Below are positions 47,423 through 56,068 of a stretch of 64,000 nt of DNA, piece by piece; positions within the stretch are counted from its first letter, which is position 1; each line of letters opens with the position of its first letter. Position numbers and translations under genes: made by a program. The notes below the pieces were generated by a model. It made no database searches. It was given only the letters and a program-made list of their open reading frames with translations, and had not been told where the DNA came from. Source of the stretch: Nitriliruptoraceae bacterium (lineage in GTDB: Bacteria > Actinomycetota > Nitriliruptoria > Nitriliruptorales > Nitriliruptoraceae); contig PWTE01000071.1 of assembly GCA_003563915.1 (NCBI GenBank), forward strand, positions 24,593-88,592. The letters are read 5' to 3'.

Positions 47423-49324
47423 ATGAGTAGCACGGTGACGGGCGACACCGGCGGACGCACCACGGTCCAGCTCTCCAGCGCCGTCGTGCGGTTCGCAGGG
47501 GACTCGGGCGATGGCATGCAGCTCGCGGGGGACCAGTTCACGAGCCAGTCGGCCCTCGCCGGCAACGACCTGGCGACCCTGCCGGACTTCCCGGCCGAGA
47601 TCCGCGCCCCCGCCGGCACCCTGGCCGGGGTCAGCTCCTTCCAGCTGCACTTCTCCGATCAGGACATCCACACGCCGGGCGATGCTCCCGACGTCCTGGT
47701 CGCGATGAACCCTGCGGCGCTGATGAAGCATCTCGCCGCGTTGAAGTCCGGTGGCACGGTCATCCTGAACACCGACGCCTTCACGAAGCGCAACCTGCAG
47801 AAGGCGGGCTACGAGGAGGATCCTCGCGAGGACGGCACCCTGACCGACTACCAGACGCACGAGGTCGACCTCACGACGTTGACGGTGCGGGCGCTCGAGG
47901 AACAGATCGAGCAGGGCGAGCTGAACAAGAAGGAGGCCGAGCGCTGCAAGAACATGCTGGCCCTCGGCCTGGTGTCCTGGATGTTCTCCCGCCCGGTCGA
48001 GGAGACCGTGGCGTGGCTCGAGCAGAAGTTCGCCAAGCGCCCCGAACTCGCCCGCGCCAACATCTCCGCCCTGCGTGCCGGCTGGAACTACGGCGAGACC
48101 ACCGAGGCGTTCGTCTTCCACTACGAGGTCAAGGAGGCGAGGCTCGCCCCGGGCCGCTACCGCAACATCACGGGGAACCAGGCCCTGTCCTACGGTCTGG
48201 TCGCCGCGTCCGTCCGTTCGAAGCTGCCGCTGTTCTACGGGTCGTACCCGATCACGCCCGCCTCCGACATCCTGCATGAACTGTCACAACTGAAGCGGTT
48301 CGGGATCGCCACCTTCCAGGCCGAGGACGAGATCGCGGCGATCGGCTCGGTCATCGGGGCTGCCTTCGGCGGCTCGCTCGGCGTCACCGCATCGTCGGGG
48401 CCGGGGATCGCGCTGAAGGCCGAAGCGATGGGCCTGGCCGTCATGACCGAACTGCCGATGATCATCGTGAACGTACAGCGCGGAGGTCCCTCGACCGGCC
48501 TGCCGACCAAGACCGAACAGTCCGACCTCTTCCAGGCGTTGTACGCACGGAACGGCGAGGCACCCCTGCCGGTCGTCGCGGCCGCCTCACCGGCTGACTG
48601 TTTCGACGCGGCGATCGAGGCGGCGCGGATCGCCCTCACCTACCGCACCCCCGTGGTCCTGCTCTCGGACGGCTACCTCGCCAACTCCGCCGAGCCCTGG
48701 CGTCTCCCCGATGTCGATGGCCTCCCCGACCTGTCACAGGCGTTCAGCTTCGCGACCGACGCCGACATCAAGGACGGCGAGTTCCTGCCCTACCTCCGGG
48801 ACCCTCAGACCCTGGCACGGCCCTGGGCCCTGCCGGGCACACCCGGGCTGGAACACCGCGTCGGGGGTATCGAGAAGGAGGCCGGCACGGGGCATATCAG
48901 CTACGAGCCGGAGAACCACCACCGCATGACCATGCTCCGCCACGAACGTATGACCCGGATCGCCGACGACCTCGCGGCGACCCAGGTGGACGATCCCTCC
49001 GGCGAGGCCGACGTCCTGGTGCTCGGATGGGGCTCGACACAGGGGCCGATCCGGGCCGCCTGTCACGAACTGCGCGAGCAGGGGCGCAAGGTGGCCCAGG
49101 TCCACATCCGCCACATCAACCCGCTCCCGAAGGACCTGACCGACATCATCCGCTCGTACCGCCGGGTGGTGCTCCCGGAGAACAACACCGGCCAGTTGGC
49201 CATGCTCCTACGGGCACGCACCCTGGTGGACATCCAGCCCTACAACCGCATCTCCGGCCAACCGTTCGCCGCCGGCGAACTCGCCGATGCCATCGAGACC
49301 CTCGGATGGGGGGAGCCGTCGTGA
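47423..49324 (+). CDS. korA: 2-oxoacid:ferredoxin oxidoreductase, fused gamma-alpha subunit
   Basis: A 633-residue subunit. The N-terminal gamma domain (about 15-205) has VRFAGDSGDGMQLAGDQF. The alpha domain (about 235-630) has the FYGSYPITPASDILHELS and FQAEDEIAAIGSVIGAAFGG signatures of pyrimidine-binding subunits, plus QRGGPSTGLPTKTEQSDL. Together with KorB it oxidises 2-oxoglutarate to succinyl-CoA, reducing ferredoxin; this serves as a TCA-cycle step in many actinobacteria. The 2-oxoglutarate preference is assigned by family resemblance. ATG 47423 follows AGGAAGGA. The korB GTG overlaps its stop. Confidence 0.93.
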   Translation: MSSTVTGDTGGRTTVQLSSAVVRFAGDSGDGMQLAGDQFTSQSALAGNDLATLPDFPAEIRAPAGTLAGVSSFQLHFSDQDIHTPGDAPDVLVAMNPAALMKHLAALKSGGTVILNTDAFTKRNLQKAGYEEDPREDGTLTDYQTHEVDLTTLTVRALEEQIEQGELNKKEAERCKNMLALGLVSWMFSRPVEETVAWLEQKFAKRPELARANISALRAGWNYGETTEAFVFHYEVKEARLAPGRYRNITGNQALSYGLVAASVRSKLPLFYGSYPITPASDILHELSQLKRFGIATFQAEDEIAAIGSVIGAAFGGSLGVTASSGPGIALKAEAMGLAVMTELPMIIVNVQRGGPSTGLPTKTEQSDLFQALYARNGEAPLPVVAAASPADCFDAAIEAARIALTYRTPVVLLSDGYLANSAEPWRLPDVDGLPDLSQAFSFATDADIKDGEFLPYLRDPQTLARPWALPGTPGLEHRVGGIEKEAGTGHISYEPENHHRMTMLRHERMTRIADDLAATQVDDPSGEADVLVLGWGSTQGPIRAACHELREQGRKVAQVHIRHINPLPKDLTDIIRSYRRVVLPENNTGQLAMLLRARTLVDIQPYNRISGQPFAAGELADAIETLGWGEPS

Positions 49325-50340
49325 CCAGCAACGAGAACCAACTCACCAAGAAGGACTTCACCTCGGATCGCGAGGTCCGCTGGTGTCCGGGATGTGGTGA
49401 CTACGCGATCCTGGCGACGGTGCAGACCCTTCTGCCGAAGCTGGGCGCTCGGCCGGAGTCGACGGTCTTCGTCTCCGGGATCGGCTGCTCGTCACGCTTC
49501 CCGTACTACATGGACACCTACGGCTTCCACTCGATCCACGGCCGTGCGCCAGCGTTGGCGACTGGGCTGGCGATCACCCGTCCCGACCTGGACGTGTGGG
49601 TCATCACCGGTGACGGTGATGGGCTGTCCATCGGGGGCAACCACCTGATCCACGCGCTGCGTCGCAACGTCAACATCAAGATCCTGCTGTTCAACAACGA
49701 GATCTACGGGCTGACGAAGGGGCAGTACTCGCCGACCTCTCCCTTGGGGTCGGTGAAGAAGTCGACACCGATGGGCTCGATCGATCGGCCGATGAACCCG
49801 GTGAGCCTGGCGCTCGGCGCCGAGGCGACCTTCGTGGCGCGCAGCATCGACACGGACCGGCAACACCTGTCCGAGGTCCTTGAGGCGGCCTACCAGCACG
49901 ACGGCGCCGCCTTCGTCGAGATCTACCAGAACTGCAACGTGTTCAACGACGGGGCGTTCATCGCGTTGAAGGATCCGGAACAGCGTGATCACAACCAGAT
50001 CCGGCTCGTGGACGGCGAACCCATCATCTTCGGACCGGAGGGCGAACACGCGGTCGTCGCACGGGGCGATGGATCGATGAAGATCGTCTCCACCGAGAAG
50101 GCCGGCGACCGTGTCGTCGTCCACGATCCCTCGAAGGACGAGCCCACCACCGCGTTCGCGTTGGCGCGACTCGCCCACAACCCCGTCGGGCCGACGCCTA
50201 TCGGCATCTTCCGGGACGTGCGTCGCCCCGTCTACGACCGGTTGCTTCGCGAGCAGGTCGAGCAGGCCGAGGCGGGACAAGGTGACGGTGCGCTCGAGGA
50301 GCTCCTCGCCTCCGGCAACGTGTGGGACGTCGTCAGCTGA
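49321..50340 (+). CDS. korB: 2-oxoacid:ferredoxin oxidoreductase, beta subunit
   Basis: A 339-residue TPP- and Fe-S-binding subunit. WCPGCGDYAIL (about residues 21-31) and GIGCSS supply cluster cysteines. VITGDGDGLSIGGNHLIHALRRNVNIKILLFNNEIYGLTKGQYSPTS is the TPP/Mg motif and following conserved segment. TSPLGSVKKSTPMG is the usual KorB substrate-loop region. It pairs with KorA; the two are translationally coupled (4-base overlap). The nuclease gene starts five bases after its stop. Confidence 0.94.
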   Translation: MTSNENQLTKKDFTSDREVRWCPGCGDYAILATVQTLLPKLGARPESTVFVSGIGCSSRFPYYMDTYGFHSIHGRAPALATGLAITRPDLDVWVITGDGDGLSIGGNHLIHALRRNVNIKILLFNNEIYGLTKGQYSPTSPLGSVKKSTPMGSIDRPMNPVSLALGAEATFVARSIDTDRQHLSEVLEAAYQHDGAAFVEIYQNCNVFNDGAFIALKDPEQRDHNQIRLVDGEPIIFGPEGEHAVVARGDGSMKIVSTEKAGDRVVVHDPSKDEPTTAFALARLAHNPVGPTPIGIFRDVRRPVYDRLLREQVEQAEAGQGDGALEELLASGNVWDVVS

Positions 50341-50345
50341 GCCTG

Positions 50346-51365
50346 ATGGGGACCGCACCCGCGTTGCGTCCGGAGACGCCCGCCCAGGAGCGTCTCGCGA
50401 GCGAACTACTCGGGTGGGGATCCCCGCGCCCGCGGATCGATCCGGAGCTCGCACGCGATCTGCGTGCGCAGCTCGAGGAGGGTCTGACCGCCCTCGAACC
50501 CGACCTGTCTGACGCAGCCGCGAGGGAGCGACGTGGCGGCCTGCTCGTCACGAAGACCAGGTTGGACCGTCAGGTGTGTGACGGCCTGCAGCTCGACCCC
50601 CGACCCTTCGAGCACACCCGGGCGAGCGTCCGCGGGATCCTGGCCCATGCGGTCATCGAGCGCGACGGTGACCTTGGCCGCGGTGCGGATGTCGAGGAGG
50701 TCGTCGCTGCGGTCTGGTACGACGAAGCGAGTCGGCGACCGGGAGATCCAGCGTCGCTCTCCGCCTGGATGAACGCACAGTCAGCGGAGGACCAGGCGGC
50801 GCTCCGAGACGAGCTCGCCGAGCTGGCGTCGAGCTTCCGTGAGGTCTGGCCGGAGCTCCCAGAGCGCTACGTCGAACGGCAGGCCGAGCGACCTATCGAG
50901 GTCTCGCTGCTGGGCGGCCGGGTCCGCCTCTTCGGACGACCCGACCTGCTGCTGTCGAGCGCCACGAGGGACGATCGCGCGCGGGCACTGGTCGTCGACC
51001 TCAAGACGGGACGTCCTCGTTCGGAGCACGACCGTCACGAGCTGCGCTTCTACGCGCTGCTCGTGACCCTCGCGGACGGGCGACCTCCGTTCAGGTGGGC
51101 GACGTACTACGTCACCGAGGGGCGGTACGAGCCCGAGGATCTGCGGCGTGAGACGTTGGAGCTCACGGCGCGGCGTGTCGTCGACACCGCCGCGCAACTG
51201 GTGCGCCTGGCCACCCTGACCGCGGACGGTGGGACCCCGTCGGACGACGAGCTGCGTCTCCGAGGCGGTGGGTGGTGTTTCATGTGTGCCCGTGAGGAGC
51301 ACTGCGAGGTCGCGGCCCGGGCGCGGGCTGAGCGTGCGATGTCACACCCCGATGACATGCTCTGA
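50346..51365 (+). CDS. RecB/Cas4-like PD-(D/E)XK nuclease with four-cysteine Fe-S signature
   Basis: A 339-residue RecB-family nuclease. The active-site residues are in order: His101 (GILAHAVIE), Asp200 (LFGRPDLLL), then Asp218 and Lys220 (LVVDLKTGRP). HELRFYALLV stands at the QxxxY position. Cysteines are placed as in Cas4 and AddB: one before the core (Cys78, RQVCDGL) and three near the end (Cys311, Cys314 and Cys320 in CFMCAREEHC), predicting a [4Fe-4S] cluster. A ~60-residue N-terminal helix region precedes it. No CRISPR or cas genes are nearby. It follows korB by five bases and precedes a HIRAN gene by two, so it may be part of a small DNA-repair pair. Confidence 0.82.
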   Translation: MGTAPALRPETPAQERLASELLGWGSPRPRIDPELARDLRAQLEEGLTALEPDLSDAAARERRGGLLVTKTRLDRQVCDGLQLDPRPFEHTRASVRGILAHAVIERDGDLGRGADVEEVVAAVWYDEASRRPGDPASLSAWMNAQSAEDQAALRDELAELASSFREVWPELPERYVERQAERPIEVSLLGGRVRLFGRPDLLLSSATRDDRARALVVDLKTGRPRSEHDRHELRFYALLVTLADGRPPFRWATYYVTEGRYEPEDLRRETLELTARRVVDTAAQLVRLATLTADGGTPSDDELRLRGGGWCFMCAREEHCEVAARARAERAMSHPDDML

Positions 51366-51367
51366 GC

Positions 51368-51913
51368 ATGATGGATCAACGCACTCACGTCGAACCCACG
51401 CCTCGCGGATCGTGCTGTCCGGCGCCACGTGCCGCTGTCACGGCGCTGCGACGCGCGTTCCGCACCCCGGTGCGTGGACATGTCTACGCACCGCGCCTTC
51501 CCGGGTCGTCGCCACCGGTACCCGGACAGCTGGCGCGGTTGGTACGTGAGCCAACGAACCCCGCCGACGACCTCGCGGTCGGGGTGTGGGTGGCCGACGC
51601 GGTGGGACGGTGGCGGATCGGCTACCTCGATCGGACCGTGGCCGCCCGCGTCGCTCCTCGGCTCGATGCCGGCGAACCCATCGCGGCGCGCATCGACGGT
51701 TGGACCGGTGAACCCGGGGGTCGCTGGCAGCGGCCACTGCTCGTGTTGCTCCCTGAAGCCGGTGCAGACATGAGCGAAGCCGGTGCAGACATGAGCACGA
51801 CAGCCGAACGAGCGGTGCCGTTGCGGCCTGCGACGTCCCTGTGGGGACGGCCTCCCGGCGTGAGCCGCCGCGTCCTCGGTGAGGATCGCCGCGGCACCTC
51901 GCGAGCCAGCTAG
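51368..51913 (+). CDS. HIRAN-domain protein
   Basis: A 181-residue protein whose middle (about residues 34-128) reads as a HIRAN domain: VRGHVYAPR, LARLVREPTNPADDLAVGVWV, WRIGYLDRTVAARVAPRLDAGEPIAARI. The LVREP-NP-D--AV-V and IGYL patterns are diagnostic. HIRAN domains, as in HLTF and Rad5, bind 3' ends of DNA. Here the domain is stand-alone. The N-terminus is Arg/Pro/Cys-rich. After the domain lies a 7-residue tandem repeat (EAGADMS twice) and a basic tail. Its stop shares the palindromic CTAG at 51910-51913 with the convergent VanW gene. Its two-base spacing from the nuclease gene argues for one function. Confidence 0.75.
   Translation: MMDQRTHVEPTPRGSCCPAPRAAVTALRRAFRTPVRGHVYAPRLPGSSPPVPGQLARLVREPTNPADDLAVGVWVADAVGRWRIGYLDRTVAARVAPRLDAGEPIAARIDGWTGEPGGRWQRPLLVLLPEAGADMSEAGADMSTTAERAVPLRPATSLWGRPPGVSRRVLGEDRRGTSRAS
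51755..51796 (+). repeat. 21-base tandem duplication inside the HIRAN gene
   Basis: Two identical adjacent 21-base units (51755-51775 and 51776-51796) encode EAGADMS twice just after the HIRAN domain. They look like a recent slippage duplication that keeps the frame. Confidence 0.85.
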
Positions 51914-53775
51914 TCGTCGTCCCCGTCATCATCGTCGTCGTTGCCGTCGTCCTCGCTGCTGTCCTCCTCATCCGGTGAGGGACAGTCGCGGGTGCCTACT
52001 TCGACGATGCGGTTCTGTGGGACGTAGACGGTCCGGATCGTCTGGGTGTCGTTGCCGCCGCCGGTCCGATCGACGGTCCGGGTGACGTTGACCGTGAAGC
52101 CCCCGAAGCCGGACTGCTCGACCCGCTCGACGTCCTCGCACAGCTCGTTGGTCGTACGACGGATCTCGCGGGGCTCGGTCCGGTTCGTCGGGTTGCCGTG
52201 GCTGGCGGACACCGCGTCCGCGATCGGTTGGCCGTAGAGGGAGACCGTGATCGAGCTGGGCGTGTAGGAGGTGCGCACGATGATCGCACCGTCGGTGATG
52301 TTCGTGAACTTCACGTCCAGCACCGGGTAACTCAGGGTGGCCTCGCGACCCATCGGGTAGCGGGAGATGTACCAGCTGTGGGCCTTCCACTGGTCGAGCT
52401 GGACGCCGGCGAAGAACGCCGCGTTGAAGGTGGTCGTCCCGAACTGCGAGGTGCCGCCGCCGCAGGTGTCCACGAGCTCGCCGCGCACGATGGTGCCGGC
52501 CGGGACGTAGCCCTTCGCGCAGGTGCGCTGGCCCGAGATCTCGTTGATGGAGAACTGCTCCCCGGGCATCACGACGGTGTTGTCGATGACGTCGGCCAGT
52601 CGTTGGATGTTCGTGACCCGGGACTGGCCGGCCGGGTGGTAGGTGGTGAAGGTCCCGATCAGGTGGCTGGGTTTCAGCTGCTGCGCGAGCTGGGTCGGGA
52701 AGTCAGCGTCGATGCGCTCGAGCTTGAGCTCTCCGCCGCGGGCGCCGCTACGGAGGAGTTCGGTGATCTGCTCCGCGGCGAGGTCCGGGTCGAACCGGGT
52801 GCCGTCCTGTCCGTCCTCAACCTCGACGTCGGCGCTCACGGGCGAGAAGGTCGCGGAGCCCTGGGCGTCGAACCTCGTCGGAGGGGTGCGGCTGGACGCG
52901 TAGGTGGCATCGCGAGGTTCACGGGCGAAACGTTCGGCATCCTCGTCGTCGACGACGGTCATCAACGTGTCCGCGGTGACGATCAGCTCCAACGTCGCCC
53001 GATCGTCGTTCTCCTCGCGCTCGACCACCTCGACGATACGTGCGATCTCCGCCGGGGCGAGCACGAGTTCCTCGTCGTTGGCGGTGAGCTCCAGGGGGCC
53101 CGAGACCGCACGCTCCAACTGGGCGGAGACAGCCCGGACGTCGCTGTCGGGGACCCGCTGTGGCTCGGTGTCGACCGGCAGGTCCAGTTCGTCCGAGCCC
53201 GGTTCGTCGAGCGCGGAGACCAAGCGCTCGATCGTCTCGGCTTGACGGACCTGAGCGCTGCCGTGAGGGAGCTCGGCCTCGACCTCGAGGGTCGCCGGAT
53301 CGACCGTCACCGCGCCCGGGGACACGTCGCGGTTCACCTCCTCGGCGACGTCGGATACCCAGCCGGCGACGGCCTGCGGGTCGTAACGGTCGACGAGGTC
53401 GAACTCGGCGGGGGTGTTCAGCGAGCGCACGCGTTCACGGATGTCGCGGACGAGACCGGTGCGGCCGCGGGACATGGCGCGTTGCACGGTGGCATCGATG
53501 TCGATGCGGTAGCCGACCGCCTCGGGTACGACCTCGAAACGTTCGTCCTCGAACAGGAAGACCACCGGGTCTTCCCGTCGTTCCTCGGCGAGCGACGCGA
53601 GTTCACGGGTCGCCTCGTCGGGCGACATCCGTGAGACGTCGACGCCGGCGACGGAGGTGTTGGGCAGGATCTTCCCGGCCTGGATCCCCCACAGGATCCC
53701 GAGCAGGAGGAGCGCGAGGGCGACGAAGCCGCCGATCGCGTACCCGCCGATCCTGAGTGCGCGTTCGCGCGTCAT
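51910..53775 (-). CDS. VanW-family membrane-anchored cell-wall protein
   Basis: A 621-residue protein with one N-terminal transmembrane helix (about 9-32) and an extracytoplasmic remainder. Two PG-binding-like repeats (about 40-330, starting with VAGVDVSRMSPDEATRELASLAEER) precede the VanW domain (about 385-520). There, PGEQFSINEISGQRTCAKGYVPAGTIVRGELVDTCGGGTSQFGTTTFNAAFFAG is the hallmark. A G5-like beta segment and an extremely acidic tail (Asp/Glu run) end it. VanW proteins are linked to glycopeptide-resistance clusters and peptidoglycan, but their activity is unknown. It lies between two M23 peptidase genes, and is convergent with the HIRAN gene. Confidence 0.88.
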   Translation of the reverse strand: MTRERALRIGGYAIGGFVALALLLLGILWGIQAGKILPNTSVAGVDVSRMSPDEATRELASLAEERREDPVVFLFEDERFEVVPEAVGYRIDIDATVQRAMSRGRTGLVRDIRERVRSLNTPAEFDLVDRYDPQAVAGWVSDVAEEVNRDVSPGAVTVDPATLEVEAELPHGSAQVRQAETIERLVSALDEPGSDELDLPVDTEPQRVPDSDVRAVSAQLERAVSGPLELTANDEELVLAPAEIARIVEVVEREENDDRATLELIVTADTLMTVVDDEDAERFAREPRDATYASSRTPPTRFDAQGSATFSPVSADVEVEDGQDGTRFDPDLAAEQITELLRSGARGGELKLERIDADFPTQLAQQLKPSHLIGTFTTYHPAGQSRVTNIQRLADVIDNTVVMPGEQFSINEISGQRTCAKGYVPAGTIVRGELVDTCGGGTSQFGTTTFNAAFFAGVQLDQWKAHSWYISRYPMGREATLSYPVLDVKFTNITDGAIIVRTSYTPSSITVSLYGQPIADAVSASHGNPTNRTEPREIRRTTNELCEDVERVEQSGFGGFTVNVTRTVDRTGGGNDTQTIRTVYVPQNRIVEVGTRDCPSPDEEDSSEDDGNDDDDDGDDD

Positions 53776-53923
53776 GAGGTCGTCATCGGTCGTTCGTGGC
53801 CCCCGTGTGGAGTGGCGCTGCCCGCGGAGCGTGTCGAAGCAGGCAGGGTACCAACGGGTTGATCGTTCTCACCGACCCTCAGGTCGACCCGGGATCGACC
53901 TGGGGCGGTTTCCTGCGGACTGG

Positions 53924-53929
53924 TAGCGT
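53924..53929 (+). promoter_or_regulatory. Candidate -10 element (TAGCGT) for the second M23 peptidase
   Basis: TAGCGT lies 45-54 bases before the candidate starts of the M23 gene. No clear -35. Confidence 0.35.
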
Positions 53930-53968
53930 CGGCGCGCCGCTGAGTCGTGCGCCATCGATCGGGAGGTC

Positions 53969-55231
53969 GTGTCACCCGTGGGTCTCGTCGCGGGAAGGCA
54001 TCGGTGGCCAGGCGCGTGGTTGGCGGTCGCGTGCACCGTCCTGATCGGCATCACGGGGCTGACGATGGCGTCCGTCCAGGTCGGCGCCGCGGGTGCGGAC
54101 ACCCCTGAGGAGCGCGCCCTGGCGGAGGCACGGCAACGTCTGGAGAGGATCCAGGACCACATCGCCCAGGCTGAAGCCGTGGCCGAGGATGCCGAGGACG
54201 CCCTCGAGGACGCCGACGGCACACTGCGCGAGGTCGAGCAGGTCGTCAACGACATCGCCCAGGCCGTGGAGGGGCAGCGGGTGGCGGTGCGTGAGGCGCA
54301 GGAGCGTCTGGATCGGCTCGAAGGGGAGCGGGACGAGTTGCTCGCCGCGTTCCACCAGCGGGCCATCCGGATGTACAAGCTGGGCCCGACGAGGTCGTGG
54401 GACGTCCTGCTCACCGGAGAGGATGCGGCCGCCGCGCTCGCGCGCACGACCTACCTCCGCAGCCTCATGGAGGGAGACCAGGTCGATCTGGAGGCGGTCG
54501 CATCCGCGGAGATGGCGGTGGCGGCGGAACGTCATCGGGCCGAGGCCGAGGAGCAACGGTTCGTCCGTCTCCTCGCCGAGCAGCAGGAGGTGCTCGCTGA
54601 GGTCGAGGAGCTGCGCGAGGGCCGGGCGCTGGCCGCAGCCGACGCCCGTGACCGGGTCCGGCTCCTGCAGGAGGAGCAGGACGATCTCGAAGCGGAGCAG
54701 GAACGTCTCGAGGAGCTGATCCGCGAACGCGAGGCCGAACGGCGTCGTCAGGAGCAGGCTCGTCGGGAGGCGGAGCGCCGCGCCGCCGCGCAACGCGAGG
54801 CCGAAGCACAGCGTCAGACGGCGCAGCGCACGTCACCGGGCGTGACGTCCAGTGGCGGCTACGCCTGGCCGCTGTGCGCCCCGGTGACCTCCGAGTACGG
54901 CCCTCGTTGGGGGCGCATGCACCGGGGTATCGACCTGGGGGCGCCGACGGGTACGCCGGTCGGCGCAGCGAAGGCGGGGACGGTCATCTTCGCGGGGTGG
55001 CAGGGTGGGTACGGCCGGTTGCTCCTGCTCCGGCACGACGACGGCATCGTGACCGCGTACGCGCACCTGAGCAGCTTCGCCGTCGGGGAGGGCGCCCGGG
55101 TCGGGCGAGGACAGAGCGTCGGACGCATCGGGACGTCGGGGAACTCGACGGGGCCGCATCTCCACCTGGAGTTCCGGGTCGGGGGTCAGGCCCAGAACCC
55201 GAGGCAGTTCCTACCTGGATCACCCTGCTGA
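53969..55231 (+). CDS. Secreted M23 (LytM) peptidase with long coiled coil, copy 2
   Basis: A 420-residue exported hydrolase. The signal helix is at about 17-44. A long coiled coil (about 46-285) ends in an Arg/Glu/Gln-rich helix. The LytM domain (about 300-420) has YGPRWGRMHRGIDLGAP and the HLHLEFR motif, both zinc sites intact. Its plan matches the peptidase at 46086, and TxxRSWDVLLTGEDAAAALARTTYL is shared in style with LDPLSVLLAGEDPGASLARATTV there, so they are paralogues. The start is GTG 53969 or GTG 53978; GGGAGG at 53961-53966 fits 53978 better. The anti-sigma-like gene follows after 85 bases. Confidence 0.9.
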   Translation: MSPVGLVAGRHRWPGAWLAVACTVLIGITGLTMASVQVGAAGADTPEERALAEARQRLERIQDHIAQAEAVAEDAEDALEDADGTLREVEQVVNDIAQAVEGQRVAVREAQERLDRLEGERDELLAAFHQRAIRMYKLGPTRSWDVLLTGEDAAAALARTTYLRSLMEGDQVDLEAVASAEMAVAAERHRAEAEEQRFVRLLAEQQEVLAEVEELREGRALAAADARDRVRLLQEEQDDLEAEQERLEELIREREAERRRQEQARREAERRAAAQREAEAQRQTAQRTSPGVTSSGGYAWPLCAPVTSEYGPRWGRMHRGIDLGAPTGTPVGAAKAGTVIFAGWQGGYGRLLLLRHDDGIVTAYAHLSSFAVGEGARVGRGQSVGRIGTSGNSTGPHLHLEFRVGGQAQNPRQFLPGSPC

Positions 55232-55316
55232 GCGTGCAGGCTCTGGGCGCGCTCCGCGGAGCGCTGGGCGACCCGCTGACCCCGGACCGGGTCCGACCCC
55301 GTACGCTCAGGTCGGG

Positions 55317-56024
55317 ATGGCTGCTGACCACGATCGTTTCGAGGAGCTCGCCGTCGGCCATGTGCTCGGCGGTCTCTCCGACGATGCTGAGGGGGAGTTC
55401 CGTAGCCACCTGCTCGCCTGTGCGGACTGTCGGACGCGGGTAGCCGAGCTGCAGGACATCGCAGCAGACCTCGCCGCCGCGGCGGAGGACGAACGCTCCC
55501 GAGCCCGTGTCCGCACCGAGGTGGAACGTCGCCAGGAGATGCCGGCCAGCGAGGCCAGTCCGACGCGCAGACTGCGGGTCGGCCACGTCCTGCTCGCCGG
55601 GCTGGTGGTGTTCGTCCTCGCCGTCATCGTGCTCTTCTGGAACCTCCACCTGCGCACGGTCGTGCAGGCCTACGACCAGGCGATGGTGGCCCAGGCCGAC
55701 GCACTGGCCGAGCTGGCGACCGGCACCAGCCTCCCGCTGGAGCTTGGTGACGGGGTCACCGGACTGGTGGTGGACGACGGAGCGCAGGTCGCGTTCAGCC
55801 TGGCTGGTCTCGATGTCCAGGAGGGCGAAGCCGTGGTCGCCTGGGCGGTGGGCGAGACGGGCGACGCGACCGAGGTGACACGAGCACCCGCGTCGCTGAT
55901 CCGTGGAGGCAACCTGGCCGGTGTGTTCGACCGCGACGGTGTCGTGGAGCTGGTCGTGACCGTGGAGACCGATGATGCGGGGGGCGGGCCCGCTGGCCGG
56001 GTCCTGGCTCGTAGCGAGCTGTAG
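55317..56024 (+). CDS. Anti-sigma-K-like membrane protein with zinc-finger anti-sigma domain
   Basis: A 235-residue single-pass membrane protein. The cytoplasmic N-terminus has the ZAS zinc motif His31-x3-Cys35-x2-Cys38 (SHLLACADC) preceded by FEELAVGHVLGGLS, as in RskA-type anti-sigma factors. A transmembrane helix (about 89-108) leads to an extracytoplasmic beta-rich domain resembling the RskA C-terminal domain. No ECF sigma gene is adjacent, which is unusual. TACGCT at 55302-55307 ends nine bases before the ATG, so the transcript may be leaderless or nearly so. Confidence 0.75.
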   Translation: MAADHDRFEELAVGHVLGGLSDDAEGEFRSHLLACADCRTRVAELQDIAADLAAAAEDERSRARVRTEVERRQEMPASEASPTRRLRVGHVLLAGLVVFVLAVIVLFWNLHLRTVVQAYDQAMVAQADALAELATGTSLPLELGDGVTGLVVDDGAQVAFSLAGLDVQEGEAVVAWAVGETGDATEVTRAPASLIRGGNLAGVFDRDGVVELVVTVETDDAGGGPAGRVLARSEL

Positions 56025-56068
56025 GCCACGGTGGGTCACCAGCCGGTGCAGGTCCGCACCGTCAGCAC

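Noticed and set aside
50346..51365. The nuclease as a true Cas4 in a CRISPR locus
   Set aside because: No CRISPR repeats and no cas1, cas2 or effector genes occur in the window; only the nuclease fold and cysteine layout are shared.
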